Positions 26,869 to 35,725 are shown, numbered from the stretch's first letter. The stretch is DNA of 37,979 nt from Myxococcaceae bacterium (GCA_020247085.1 JADCJJ010000185.1:1-37979); one strand, 5' to 3'. Program-made: numbers and translations. The notes: generated by a model from the letters alone, not told the origin.

Positions 26869-27696
26869 ATGCGCTTCAAGGGAACCGAGTCGTACCTCAC
26901 CGGCGAGAGCCTGCGCTCCGCCGTCGACTGTGCCGTCGCGCTCCAGCGTCCGCTGCTGGTGAAGGGCGAGCCCGGTACCGGCAAGACGCTGCTCGCCGAG
27001 GCCATCGCGGCGGCGACCGGCCTGCAGCTCCTCACCTGGAACGTCAAGTCGACGACGAAGGCGCAAGAGGGCCTCTACGTCTACGACGCCGTGCAGCGCC
27101 TGCACGACAGCCGCTTCAACGACAAGGACGTGCGGGACATTCGCCAGTACCTGCGCAAGGGGCCACTGGGCGAGGCCTTCGCCGCGCCCGAGCGCCGGGT
27201 GCTGCTCATCGACGAGATCGACAAGGCCGACCTCGAGTTCCCGAACGACCTGCTGCACGAGCTCGATCGCATGCGCTTCCGCGTCATCGAGACCGACGAA
27301 GAGATCGTCGCCCGGCACCGCCCCATCGTCGTCATCACCTCGAACAACGAGAAGGACCTGCCCGACGCCTTCCTGCGGCGGTGCGTCTTCCACTTCATCG
27401 AGTTCCCCGAACGCGACCTGATGCAGCGCATCGTCGACGTACACCACCCGGAGCTCGGCGACGCCCTGGTGGACCAGGCGCTGGCCGTCTTCTACGAGCT
27501 GCGGGCCTTCGCCCGGCTGCGCAAGCGACCCTCGACGAGCGAGCTCATCGACTGGCTGGCGGCGCTGAAGGCGGCCGGCGTCACGAGCGTGAAGCTCGAC
27601 GCCCAGCTGCCCTTCATCGGCGCGCTGCTCAAGCGCGAGCAGGACCTGCTGGCCTTCGCCGACCAGTTCGGTGGGCGCGCTCCGAAGCGGGCCTGA
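26869..27696 (+). CDS. MoxR-family AAA+ ATPase
   Basis: A 275-residue AAA+ ATPase. Walker A is GEPGTGKTLLAEA, Walker B is VLLIDEIDKAD, sensor 1 is VVITSNNEKDLPDAFLRRC, and RRCVFHFIEFP continues the MoxR pattern. MoxR proteins act as chaperone-like remodelers, usually paired with a VWA protein, and the next gene encodes exactly such a partner. The ATG at 26869 starts MRFKGTESYLTGE, a typical MoxR/CoxD opening; the longer ORF is antisense shadow. The CoxE-like gene starts four bases after the stop, so coupling is likely. Confidence 0.94.
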   Translation: MRFKGTESYLTGESLRSAVDCAVALQRPLLVKGEPGTGKTLLAEAIAAATGLQLLTWNVKSTTKAQEGLYVYDAVQRLHDSRFNDKDVRDIRQYLRKGPLGEAFAAPERRVLLIDEIDKADLEFPNDLLHELDRMRFRVIETDEEIVARHRPIVVITSNNEKDLPDAFLRRCVFHFIEFPERDLMQRIVDVHHPELGDALVDQALAVFYELRAFARLRKRPSTSELIDWLAALKAAGVTSVKLDAQLPFIGALLKREQDLLAFADQFGGRAPKRA

Positions 27697-27700
27697 CGCC

Positions 27701-28873
27701 GTGTTCGTCCCCTTTCTCTACGAGCTGCGGAGCCGGAAGGTGCCGGTGGGCGCCACCGAGGCCGTCGCGTTGGCGCGGGCGCTGGTGGCGGGGCTGCACG
27801 ACAGCTCGCTCGAGGGCTTCTACTTCGTCGCCCGGGCGCTGCTGGTGCATGACGAGAAGCACCTCGACGCCTTCGACCAGGCCTTCGCCAAGCACTTTCA
27901 CGGCGTCGAGGCGAAGGCCCTCGAACTGACCGAGCAGTTGCTCGAGTGGGTGCGCGAGGCGAAGCAGCCCGACCGCCGGCTGACACCCGAGGAGAAGGCC
28001 CTGCTCGAGCAGCTCGACCTCGCGGCGCTCGAGCAGCTGTTCCAGGAGCGCCTGCGGACGCAGAAGGAGCGACACGACCGCGGCAACACCTGGGTCGGCA
28101 CCGCGGGCACTTCGCCGTTCGGCAACACCGGGAAGACCGACCGCCCCGGCTTCCGCGTCGGAGACGCTGCCGGCCAGAAGAGCGCGGTGCGCGTGGCCGG
28201 CGAGCGCGCCTTCAAGGAGTACCGAGACGACCTGGTGCTCGACGTGCGGCAGATGCAGGTGGCGCTGCGGAAGCTGCGCGCCTTCGCCCGCGAGGGCGCC
28301 GAGGACGAGCTCGACCTCGACGGCACGGTACGTGAGACGGCGCGGAACCTCGGCGACCTCGAGGTCGTGCTGCGGCCCCCCCGCACCTCGAACACCCGTG
28401 TCATCCTGCTGATGGACGTGGGCGGCTCGATGGACCCGTTCACCGCGCTGGTGTCGCGGCTGTTCACCGCGGCGAAGAAGGCGACGCACTTCAAGGAGCT
28501 GCGGACCTACTACTTCCACAACTGCGTCTACGGGCGCGTCTACCAGCACGCGAGCTTCCGGGATCCGGTGCCCCTCACGCAGCTCTTCGCGGAGACCGAC
28601 CGGCGCTACAAGCTGATCGTCGTCGGCGACGCCCTCATGGCGCCGTGGGAGCTGATGAGCGTCTCGGGCTGGAGCGACGACGAGGGGCTCGAGGGCATGG
28701 TGCACCTGATGCGGCTGCGGGAGCACTACCCGGCGAGCTGCTGGCTCAACCCCGAGCCCCCCAGCGCCTGGTGGCAGAGCACCATCGACGTCATCCGCAA
28801 GGTGTTTCCGATGTACCCTCTGACGCTCGAGGGCCTCGGAGACGCGGTCGGCCAGCTGACGAAGACGAGGTGA
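27701..28873 (+). CDS. CoxE-like VWA protein, partner of MoxR
   Basis: A 390-residue protein with a VWA domain in its C-terminal half. The start is the GTG at 27701, giving FVPFLYELRSRKVPVG, the common opening of this family; the GTG at 27671 would overlap MoxR. The centre is helical and charged (LTPEEKALLEQLDLAALEQLF). The VWA domain opens VILLMDVGGSMDPF, where DVGGS is the DxGxS form of the metal site, and continues with FKELRTYYFHNCVYGRVY. In CO dehydrogenase systems CoxD (MoxR) and CoxE assist metal-centre assembly. Here no dehydrogenase is nearby, so the client is unknown. Confidence 0.92.
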   Translation: MFVPFLYELRSRKVPVGATEAVALARALVAGLHDSSLEGFYFVARALLVHDEKHLDAFDQAFAKHFHGVEAKALELTEQLLEWVREAKQPDRRLTPEEKALLEQLDLAALEQLFQERLRTQKERHDRGNTWVGTAGTSPFGNTGKTDRPGFRVGDAAGQKSAVRVAGERAFKEYRDDLVLDVRQMQVALRKLRAFAREGAEDELDLDGTVRETARNLGDLEVVLRPPRTSNTRVILLMDVGGSMDPFTALVSRLFTAAKKATHFKELRTYYFHNCVYGRVYQHASFRDPVPLTQLFAETDRRYKLIVVGDALMAPWELMSVSGWSDDEGLEGMVHLMRLREHYPASCWLNPEPPSAWWQSTIDVIRKVFPMYPLTLEGLGDAVGQLTKTR

Positions 28874-28876
28874 GCC

Positions 28877-29392
28877 GTGGCGAAGGACACGAAGGATCTG
28901 CGCGACTGGCTGCCGACGATCGCCTTCTTCGGCGGGCTCGAAGACGCCACACTGACGCGCGTCATCGGCATGCTGGGCGAGCACCACTTCGAGCGGGGCG
29001 CCGAGGTCTGCAAGCAGGGCGACGCCGGGCGCGCGATGTTCATCGTTCGCGCCGGCGAGGTGCTCGTCTGCCGCGACGACGAGGCCGGGGTGCGGCGCAA
29101 GTTCGTGCGCATGGGCGCGGGGGAGTTCTTCGGCGAGATGACGCTCATCGACGTGCAGAAGCGGAGCGCCACCGTCATCGTCGAGAAGCCGTCGGTGCTC
29201 TACTCGCTCGGCAACCGAGACCTCTACCGGCTCTTCCAGGAGGACACGCAGGGCTACGTGATGATCCTCCAGAACCTCTGCCGTGAGCTGTCGCGCCGGC
29301 TGCGCGTCACCAACCAGCGCCTCCAGGCAATGGCGAGCGAGGTGGACGAAGAGGACGACCGCACGCTCATCCGCCCGGCCATCAAGCGCTGA
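28877..29392 (+). CDS. Cyclic nucleotide-binding domain protein
   Basis: A 171-residue protein from a GTG three bases after the CoxE stop. Residues about 15-135 form a CRP-type cyclic nucleotide-binding domain: FFGGLEDATLTRVIGMLGEH, VCKQGDAGRAMFIVRAGEV, and the phosphate-binding cassette GEFFGEMTLIDVQKRSATV. There is no helix-turn-helix after it, only a helical tail ending in acidic residues (DEEDDRT). It is therefore likely to sense a nucleotide and act through protein contacts, plausibly on the MoxR/VWA pair. The ligand is not predictable. Its stop overlaps the end of the convergent yceI-like gene by 11 bases. Confidence 0.9.
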   Translation: MAKDTKDLRDWLPTIAFFGGLEDATLTRVIGMLGEHHFERGAEVCKQGDAGRAMFIVRAGEVLVCRDDEAGVRRKFVRMGAGEFFGEMTLIDVQKRSATVIVEKPSVLYSLGNRDLYRLFQEDTQGYVMILQNLCRELSRRLRVTNQRLQAMASEVDEEDDRTLIRPAIKR

Positions 29393-29882
29393 GCCGCACC
29401 CGCACCTTCACCTGGGGTTTGATCTTCAGCGTGCCCAGCATCGCGGAGTACGGCGTGATGCCGAAGTCGCGCTGGTCGAGCGTGAACTCGGCGACGCGGG
29501 CCAAGCCTTCGACGCGCACGGCGGCGCCCACCCGCCGGGCCACGCCGTGGAGCGTGAGCGTGCCCTCGACGCTCGCCTCAGAGAGCGCCGTGCTCTCGAA
29601 GCGGGCCTCGGGGTAGCGGCGGGCCTCGAGCACGTCGGCGACGACGTTCTTCTCGATCTCGGCCTTCATTGGCGAGAGCAGCACACCCGACGAGGCGCCG
29701 TCCTTCATGGCGGTGACGACCTTCAGCGAGCTGGTGTCGAAGGTGGCGACGAGGCGCTGGGGTTCGACGTCGACGGCGCAGCGGGTGACCTCGAGCTCGA
29801 GGTCGTGCGCGACGGCCGAGAGGAGGCCCTCCTTGAAGGTATAGACCCGCACCTGCACCTTCGACGCCTCAAGCCGTGCCAT
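29382..29882 (-). CDS. YceI-family lipocalin-like protein
   Basis: A 166-residue protein. The YceI fold is recognisable: VRVYTFKEGLLSAVAHDLEL, the VATFDTSSLKVV strand, RRYPEARFESTAL, GTLTLHGVARRV, and LDQRDFGITPYSAMLG-TLKIKPQVKVRV. YceI proteins bind isoprenoid or similar lipids, usually in the periplasm, but no signal peptide is present here, so this one is probably cytoplasmic. The ATG at 29882 has CGGAG six bases upstream. It overlaps the 3' end of the amidase gene by 14 bases, indicating translational coupling. Confidence 0.9.
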   Translation of the reverse strand: MARLEASKVQVRVYTFKEGLLSAVAHDLELEVTRCAVDVEPQRLVATFDTSSLKVVTAMKDGASSGVLLSPMKAEIEKNVVADVLEARRYPEARFESTALSEASVEGTLTLHGVARRVGAAVRVEGLARVAEFTLDQRDFGITPYSAMLGTLKIKPQVKVRVRLSA

Positions 29883-32718
29883 GGGTCGCTCCGGGGCAGC
29901 TCGGTGGGGGGGCCGCCTGAGGGCGCGGTGAGGTACGTCGCCGGCGCGTGACGACGAACAGCGCAAAGGCGCTGAGGCCGAGGCCTCCCGGGCCGAGCCG
30001 ACAGCCGCCCCCCTGCAGGGCGAGCACCGGGGACGGCGGCGGACTGTTTCCACCCTCACCACCGCCAGCGCCGCCACCGCCACCGCCAGCGCCGCCACCG
30101 CCACCGCCAGCGCCGCCACCGCCAGTGCCACCACCGCCAGCGCCGCCACCGCCAGTGCCACCACCGCCCGTGCCGCCACCGCCCGCGCCACCGTCGACTT
30201 CGACGCCGGACCCGCCATCGAGGACAAACCCGAGCAGGCGCCGGAAGAGCTCGTTGCGCGTGGCGCGGTTGGTGACGCCCTCGAGCGGAAAGCCGAAGAG
30301 GGCCGAACGGCCGGCGATGCCCGAGGCCGCCGGCGCCCCCGTGGCGTACTCGGCGAGCAGCTGGCCAGAGCCAACGGGCGCGACGACGTCGAGCGAGCCG
30401 CCGTCCGGACCGCCGACGTCGTACGAGCCGAAGGTGCCGTCGTCCATCGACCACCCGAGGCCCTGGAGCGGGCCACGGCCGGTGAGATCGCGCGCCCCCT
30501 GCCCGCTCCCGACCGTGGCGCTACCGACGTCAGTGAAGAGGCCCAGCTCCGCGGCGGCCTCACCGCTGAACAGCACCCGCGTGCCCGCGGCGAGGGCGGC
30601 GCGGAGCGCGCTCTGGGTGGCCGCGCTGGGCGCCGCGCCCCTGGCCTTTCCTCGCCCGGCGATGAAGCTCACCGCGGCGAAGTCCGCGGGTGTGACGAGC
30701 CCGGCCTCGACGGCCTCGTCGCTCGCGCTGTCGAAGCCGAGGCCGGCGAGGTCGATTGCCTCTCCATGCACGCGCACCGTGGAGCCGTCGTTGATGCGCC
30801 GCGGGGCCACGCGCACGACGGTGCCGAGGGCGAAGCGCGACGGAAACGCCTCGAGCTGAGCTTGTGCGGCCTCGAAGCGGTCGAACCCGTTGACGACCAG
30901 CACCCGCGGAGCCCCTGCCTTCGCGCCCACCACCACCGAGGGGAAGCTCTCTCCGCCGCCGTTGACGCCGGTGACGCGGAAGTACCTGGCGCGCCCGGCC
31001 GGCAGCGCCACCTCGAGCGAGGTGGTCGTGGTCTCGAGGCCGTCGTCCCAGGCGAGGCCGTCGTCGCTCGAGTACACGCGGTACCGGATCGCCGCCTGCC
31101 CCCCGACCCCCTGGGCGTCGACCCCCGAGGGGCTCCAGCGCACCTCGGCGAGGCCGTTCGCTAGCGCGCGCGCGCGCACGGCCGTCGGCGCCTCGGGCGG
31201 GAGCTGCGGCGTCACCGAGTCGACGCTGGCGAAGTAGCGGATGATACCCTGGGTGATGGCCCGTGCGGCGACGTAGCGGAACTGGGGCTCCTTGAGCCGG
31301 TTGGCGTCGAGCGCGTTGTCGTGGAAGGCCACCTCGAGCAGCACCGCCGGCATCTCGGCGTTGTTCGTCGGGTTGAGCTCGCCGAAGTTGGCGCACAGCG
31401 TGCCGTAGTCGCGCCAGGAGGGCTCGTTCCAGCCGGCATCCTGCCGCAGGTCGTTCACCAACTCGGCGCGCATGAGGTCACCCAGCTCGCGGCTGCCAGA
31501 GACGCCCGCGTACTCGGTGGCCAGCGAGCAGTTGCCCACCGAGTCGGTCCCGTAGACGTAGGTCTGGGTGCCGCGCGCCATCGAGTTTGCGGCGTTGGTG
31601 TGCCACGCGACGTAGACGGCGGGCTCTCCGGCCTCGCGGACCCACGCGGCAAAGCGGGGCCGTGCGCTGATGTCGTTGTTCCGGTCGCTCGAGGCGCCGT
31701 TGCCGAGCGGCGCGTAGACCGACTCTGGCGCCCCCGCCCACTGTGCCTGGTACCGGGCAGACTCCTCAAAGCGCGGGCGGCCGCTGCTCCCGCCGCCGCG
31801 GTCGACCAGCCCGACCCCGCCGCCGAACTTCACCGCGTCGAGCGACAGGTTGGCGACGGGCCGCGCGTCGGTGGAGTCGTTGCGCGCCACCACCTGCGCA
31901 GCGCCGCCCGCGCGGAAGAAGAAGGTGCCCAGCGTCACCCAGGTGCCGCCATGGCGCTGCTGGTTGACCCGAAACGACGTCTCACCGCCGGCGTGGCGCA
32001 CGAGGAAGTGCGCGTCGGTCACCCGCGCCGAGAAGGCCGTGTACGCGAGCGAGACCTCGTAGAAGCCATCGCGTGGGAGCTGCGCGGTCCACGTCGCGCT
32101 CGCCGTCGCGGTCGGGGCCGCCGTCATCAACCGGTTCGTCCCCGCCGAGAAGGGGTTGACGTCGCCGGCCATGGGCAGCGTGGGGCGGCCCCACCCCATG
32201 AGCGACGAGGTGGAGAAGGCCGTGGCGGGGCCGGTCTCAGCGTAGCCAGCCTCTCCGTCATCGACGAGCACGAGGTCGGGGTTGGGGTCGCTCTCGCGCA
32301 CGGTGAAGACGCGGGCGCCGGCGTTCTGCAGCATCGGCACCAGCCACTGGTGCACCGTCTCGGTCGAGACGAGATCTTCGACGACCTCGTTGGTGTTGCC
32401 GCGCTGGGTGCGCCAGAAGAACGTGCCGGCGATGTTGGTCCAGGTGAAGCCGTGGCCAGCCGAGAGGTAGACGCTCTTGCCCGACAGCGCGCCGGCGTTG
32501 GTGAAGCGCCCCGCCGGAACGCCCGAGATGTAGGGCACGCGGTTCGTCTCGCGGCGCACGATGGGCGGCTCGTCGGCTCGCCAGGGCACCTCGAAGGGCT
32601 TCGACGGTACGGGCGCCACCGTCGGCAGGCCCTCGCCCTCGAGGCCGCAGTCGGTCCAGAAGCCGTCGGCCGAGAGGGCCGGCTGGGCGAGCACGAGGGT
32701 GAGCGCGAGCGGCAGCAT
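29869..32718 (-). CDS. Secreted multidomain N-acetylmuramoyl-L-alanine amidase, MYXO-CTERM
   Basis: A protein of 949 residues from the ATG at 32718, which gives the signal peptide MLPLALTLVLAQPALSADG. The Amidase_3 fold is split: the first half has KSVYLSAGHGF (zinc His) and a Glu in NTNEVVEDL. The second half has AVYVAWHTNAANS (zinc His) and VLLEVAFHDN (catalytic Glu). Between them, about residues 190-305, sits a golvesin-type beta-sandwich (DGFYEVSLAYTAFSARVTDAHF). A fibronectin III domain (about 510-595) and an amidotransferase-like domain (about 600-850) follow. A poly-Gly stretch leads to GGGCRLGPGGLGLSAFALFVVTRRRR, a MYXO-CTERM-like sorting tail, with about 20 extra residues after it. 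It should cut peptide stems from peptidoglycan at the cell surface or in prey. Confidence 0.9.
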   Translation of the reverse strand: MLPLALTLVLAQPALSADGFWTDCGLEGEGLPTVAPVPSKPFEVPWRADEPPIVRRETNRVPYISGVPAGRFTNAGALSGKSVYLSAGHGFTWTNIAGTFFWRTQRGNTNEVVEDLVSTETVHQWLVPMLQNAGARVFTVRESDPNPDLVLVDDGEAGYAETGPATAFSTSSLMGWGRPTLPMAGDVNPFSAGTNRLMTAAPTATASATWTAQLPRDGFYEVSLAYTAFSARVTDAHFLVRHAGGETSFRVNQQRHGGTWVTLGTFFFRAGGAAQVVARNDSTDARPVANLSLDAVKFGGGVGLVDRGGGSSGRPRFEESARYQAQWAGAPESVYAPLGNGASSDRNNDISARPRFAAWVREAGEPAVYVAWHTNAANSMARGTQTYVYGTDSVGNCSLATEYAGVSGSRELGDLMRAELVNDLRQDAGWNEPSWRDYGTLCANFGELNPTNNAEMPAVLLEVAFHDNALDANRLKEPQFRYVAARAITQGIIRYFASVDSVTPQLPPEAPTAVRARALANGLAEVRWSPSGVDAQGVGGQAAIRYRVYSSDDGLAWDDGLETTTTSLEVALPAGRARYFRVTGVNGGGESFPSVVVGAKAGAPRVLVVNGFDRFEAAQAQLEAFPSRFALGTVVRVAPRRINDGSTVRVHGEAIDLAGLGFDSASDEAVEAGLVTPADFAAVSFIAGRGKARGAAPSAATQSALRAALAAGTRVLFSGEAAAELGLFTDVGSATVGSGQGARDLTGRGPLQGLGWSMDDGTFGSYDVGGPDGGSLDVVAPVGSGQLLAEYATGAPAASGIAGRSALFGFPLEGVTNRATRNELFRRLLGFVLDGGSGVEVDGGAGGGGTGGGGTGGGGAGGGGTGGGGAGGGGGGAGGGGGGAGGGEGGNSPPPSPVLALQGGGCRLGPGGLGLSAFALFVVTRRRRTSPRPQAAPPPSCPGATHGTA
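30055..30192 (-). repeat. Glycine-rich repeat (GGGGT/GGGGA)n in the amidase
   Basis: About 138 bases of near-tandem 15- to 18-base units (plus strand CCACCGCCAGCGCCGCCAC and variants) encode a spacer of Gly with single Thr or Ala. It separates the enzyme from the C-terminal sorting signal and probably spans the envelope. Units are multiples of three, so slippage would change length only. Confidence 0.85.
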
Positions 32719-32798
32719 CGCGGGGCGTCTAGCGCACCAACGAAACAAAAGACCACGCCCCGGCCCGGCTGCCGCCGTCGGGGCGTCATGCACGAGGC

Positions 32799-32862
32799 GG
32801 CCCCACTGCGGGGCCTGGCCGAGGCGACCCCGGGCGGAGGGACTTTGGGGGCCCCCCGCCCG
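32799..32862 (-). terminator. Two hairpins after the slipin gene
   Basis: GGCCCC-actgc-GGGGCC (32799-32815) and CGGGCGG / CCGCCCG (32831-32837 with 32856-32862) lie in the 155-bp gap after the slipin stop. Neither is followed by a T-run, so termination is only a suggestion. Confidence 0.35.
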
Positions 32863-32873
32863 AGCGCCTCGAC

Positions 32874-33992
32874 CTACTTCGTCGCGGCGAGCTGGAGCGT
32901 CGGCAAACCGCCCTGGCCCATCACGACGTGCACCTGCCCCACCTTGCCAGCGAGCTCGGCGTAGGCCTCGAGCTCCTTCAACTTGAGCAGCAGCGGGTTG
33001 TCGGCGAGCAGCTTCGCGGTCTGGGCCAGCGAGCGGGTGGCGTTCGTCTCCTCGCGGCGGAGGATGACGTTAGCCTCGGCCTGCTTCTGGGCCTCGATGA
33101 CCTTGTTGAGCAGCTCCTTCATGTCGCCCGGCAGCACCACGTCCTTGACGCCGAGCTCGATGAGCTCGAGCCCGACCGCCTCGGCCCGGGCCCTCACCGC
33201 CGGCGCCATCTCCTGCGCCAGCTCGTCGCGCGCCAGCAGCAGCTCGTCGAGCGTCTTGATGGTGATCGCGTCACGGGCCGCGAGCTGCATCGCCAGGTAC
33301 ACCACGTCGTCCGGGGCGCGGGCGACGAGGGCGAGGCGACGCGGGTCCGCCACGCGGAACGAGGCCGAGACGTTGAGCCGCAGCGTGACGCGGTCCTTCG
33401 TCATGACCTCCTGCCCCGTGACGTGCAGCTGGCGCTCCTTGAGCTCGATGGTGGTGAACTGCACCGTGCGGCGGGTCGACCACGCCGCGGCGCGCCCCGG
33501 CGGGAGCACCTGGTCGAGCGCCCCATCGACCCAGCGGAGGGCCACCGAGCCGGCCGGCACCAGCACCTCGACGTAGTCTCGGCCCTTCGCCAGCGCCGCG
33601 ACGTCGGGCGGCAGCGGCGCCGCCTCGACCCCCGAGGTATCGAAGACCTCGACCGTCACCAGCTCCTGCACGGCGGCGGTCCTCCGGTCGATGAGGCGCT
33701 CCACGGTCCACACCTGGTGCACGCCGGCGCCCAACCAGTGCACGGGCCTCCCGCGCCTGCGGACGAGCGCACGCTCGTGATCAGCCAGCGTCAGCACGGT
33801 GAGGTCGCCCTGCGGCACGAGCGCCAGGCGCCGCTCGTCGAGCTCGGCGAGCAGCCCCGAGACGTTCAGCGTCTCGACCTTCACGCGGCTGAACGGCGCG
33901 AAGACGCGGTGCACGCCCGGCGTGAGGTACCGCTGCGGGACGCCGTCGATGACGACGAAGGCGCGTTCGGTGAGGTTGATCTCGATCTTCAT
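32874..33992 (-). CDS. Slipin / SPFH (band 7) protein without membrane anchor
   Basis: A 372-residue protein with an AGGAGG five bases before its ATG. The second half is a band 7 domain: TIELKERQLHVTGQEVMTKD, VTLRLNVSASFRVADPRRL, MQLAARDAITIKTLDELLLARDEL, then GLELIELGVKDVVLPGDMKELLNKVIEAQKQAEANVILRREETNATRSL. The N-terminal 170 residues contain three loosely similar blocks (VPQRYLTPGVHRVF; RPVHWLGAGVHQVW; GALDQVLPPGRAAAW), which look like an internal triplication. Slipins normally start with a membrane hairpin; none is visible, so it is soluble or peripheral. Its partner, often an NfeD protein, is not in the window. Confidence 0.9.
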   Translation of the reverse strand: MKIEINLTERAFVVIDGVPQRYLTPGVHRVFAPFSRVKVETLNVSGLLAELDERRLALVPQGDLTVLTLADHERALVRRRGRPVHWLGAGVHQVWTVERLIDRRTAAVQELVTVEVFDTSGVEAAPLPPDVAALAKGRDYVEVLVPAGSVALRWVDGALDQVLPPGRAAAWSTRRTVQFTTIELKERQLHVTGQEVMTKDRVTLRLNVSASFRVADPRRLALVARAPDDVVYLAMQLAARDAITIKTLDELLLARDELAQEMAPAVRARAEAVGLELIELGVKDVVLPGDMKELLNKVIEAQKQAEANVILRREETNATRSLAQTAKLLADNPLLLKLKELEAYAELAGKVGQVHVVMGQGGLPTLQLAATK

Positions 33993-34430
33993 TGGAGCCT
34001 CCTGGCAGACCCGGGCAGAGCCCCGGGCCTGCACACTCACGTCGAGCCTTGCGGTGCCTGACCGAGCGGGCCGTGAACCCGGCATGACGCGAACCGCCCT
34101 CGGCGCCGGTCGAGGACTTGCGCGGGCGGCCGTGCGGCATGGCACCGCGCCTCGGCCGATGACGACGCAGCGGCGCAAAGCACGCATCCCTGAGGTTCCC
34201 GTGGTGTCGGCGCGCGCAGGAGGACAGCGTCCAGACGTGCCGCCAACGCCGGGCGCGCCAGTGAAGCGCGGCCGGCGACGACGCAGCGAAGCAAGGCACG
34301 CCTCCATGAAGGACCCGTGGCGCTGGCGCGGGCGAACGGGCGCGCCCGTGAAGCGCGGCTGGCGGCTCGCTCACGGGGCTCGCGCCGTCGCTCGACGGCG
34401 CCGGCATCGAGTGCTCCGCCGACGCGCCCC
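33993..34430. other. 438-bp non-coding stretch with imperfect direct repeats
   Basis: No convincing gene was found here. Several short ORFs are open on both strands but lack starts with ribosome sites and have no recognisable domain. The stretch carries two interleaved imperfect repeat pairs (separate entry). It separates the slipin gene from the rdgB stop, both on the minus strand, so it must contain the slipin promoter. I could not pick one out. Confidence 0.6.
34161..34364. repeat. Interleaved imperfect direct repeats
   Basis: A 44-base element at 34161-34204 recurs at 34277-34320 with eight mismatches. A 28-base element (CGGGCGCGCC..GTGAAGCGCGG) at 34250-34277 recurs at 34337-34364 with two. 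The order A-B-A-B suggests an old duplication of a longer unit with an internal indel. Confidence 0.6.
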
Positions 34431-35015
34431 TCAGCGAGGCAACAGGCGCTCGAGTGCTGGCTGCATCGCACGGAAGGCCTGGCCGCGGTGCGAGAGCCCC
34501 GACTTCTGCTCGTGCGTCAGCTCCGCCAGCGTGTGGCCCGACGGGAGGACGAAGATGGGGTCGTACCCGAAGCCGTGCTCGCCCCGCGGGGTGACGCCGA
34601 TGCGGCCCTCGCAGGTCCCCCTGCGAAACACCGTCGCGCCCGCGGGGCTGGCGAGGCAGAGCGCGCAGACGAAGCGCGCCGAGCGGGCCTCGGCCGGAAC
34701 CCCCTCGAGCTCAGAGAGGAGCTTCGCGATGCGCTCCGCGTCGGTCGGAGCGTAGCGGGCCGACCAGACGCCGGGCCGCCCCCCGAGCGCGTCGACCTCG
34801 AGCCCCGAGTCGTCCGCCAGCGCCCAGCGCCCGGTCGCCGCGGCCACCGCCACGGCCTTGAGCGCGGCGTTGCCCTCGAAGGTGTCGGCGGTCTCGGCGA
34901 TCTCTCCGAGCGAGGGGAAGTCCTTCAGCGAGCGCACCGACAGGCGCGCCCCGACGAGCCCCTCGAGTTCGACCAGCTTGCCCCGGTTCGTGGTGGCGAA
35001 GACGAGCTCGTTCAT
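34431..35015 (-). CDS. rdgB: XTP/dITP diphosphatase (RdgB/HAM1)
   Basis: A 194-residue house-cleaning enzyme that hydrolyses dITP and XTP to keep them out of DNA. The family signature is clear: [13 protein letters not shown] at the N-terminus, [34 protein letters not shown], and [19 protein letters not shown] with the terminal SHRGQAF. The length is standard. The ATG at 35015 overlaps the rph stop by 4 bases (ATGA); rph and rdgB are neighbours in many bacteria. The longer track ORF is antisense or out-of-frame shadow. Confidence 0.97.
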   Translation of the reverse strand: MNELVFATTNRGKLVELEGLVGARLSVRSLKDFPSLGEIAETADTFEGNAALKAVAVAAATGRWALADDSGLEVDALGGRPGVWSARYAPTDAERIAKLLSELEGVPAEARSARFVCALCLASPAGATVFRRGTCEGRIGVTPRGEHGFGYDPIFVLPSGHTLAELTHEQKSGLSHRGQAFRAMQPALERLLPR

Positions 35016-35725
35016 CCCAGGACGTGCTTCTGCAACTCGACGAGCTTGGTGATGGCCGCGGTGCCGGCGTCGAGCATCGCGTCGAGCTTCGCGCGGTCGA
35101 AGGTGCCGTGCTCGGCGGTCCCCTGCACCTCGACGAGGCGCCCTCCCTCGAGGCCAACGAGGTTCAGGTCGACCTCGGCGCTGCTGTCTTCGTCGTAGTC
35201 GAGGTCGACCGCCACCTGCCCCTTCACCACCCCGACGCTGATGGCGGCGACCGGCGTCAGCACCGGCAGCTTCGACAGCTTGCCCTTCGCCTGGACCTTC
35301 TTGAGGGCGAGCGCCAGCGCGACGAAGGCGCCGGTGATCGACGCGGTGCGGGTGCCGCCGTCGGCCTGGATGACGTCGCAGTCGAGGGTGAAGGTGCGCA
35401 CGCCGACGGCCTTGAGGTCGACGCAGGCGCGCAGCGAGCGCCCGATGAGGCGCTGGATCTCGAGGGTGCGGCCGCCCTGCTTGCCCCGGGCCGCCTCGCG
35501 GGCGCTGCGCTCGTGGGTCGACCGCGGCAGCATGCCGTACTCGGCCGTCACCCAGCCGGCGCCGGTGCCAAAGACGTGCGGCGGCACCTTCTCGTCGACG
35601 GAGCACGTCACCAGCACCTTCGTGTCACCGAACTCCACCTGGCACGAGCCCTCGGCGTGCTTGTTGACGTGCGGCGTGAGGACAATGGGGCGGGTCTCGA
35701 GGAAGCCACGGTTGAAGGAGCGCAT
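35012..35725 (-). CDS. rph: Ribonuclease PH
   Basis: A 237-residue phosphorolytic exonuclease that trims tRNA 3' ends. Diagnostic blocks: [79 protein letters not shown], and [18 protein letters not shown]. The length is normal. The ATG at 35725 fits the family start ([26 protein letters not shown]); the track ORF continues upstream through the broken gene and is not real there. It is third in the minus-strand operon that starts with the amidase at 37078, 41 bp after the end of the broken gene. Confidence 0.98.
   Translation of the reverse strand: MRSFNRGFLETRPIVLTPHVNKHAEGSCQVEFGDTKVLVTCSVDEKVPPHVFGTGAGWVTAEYGMLPRSTHERSAREAARGKQGGRTLEIQRLIGRSLRACVDLKAVGVRTFTLDCDVIQADGGTRTASITGAFVALALALKKVQAKGKLSKLPVLTPVAAISVGVVKGQVAVDLDYDEDSSAEVDLNLVGLEGGRLVEVQGTAEHGTFDRAKLDAMLDAGTAAITKLVELQKHVLG

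Noticed and set aside
34037-34471. Minus-strand ORFs of 144-208 residues over the repeat region
   Set aside because: Composition is Arg/Ala/Pro-rich with no domains, and the frames run into rdgB antisense or out of frame. The region is better read as non-coding.
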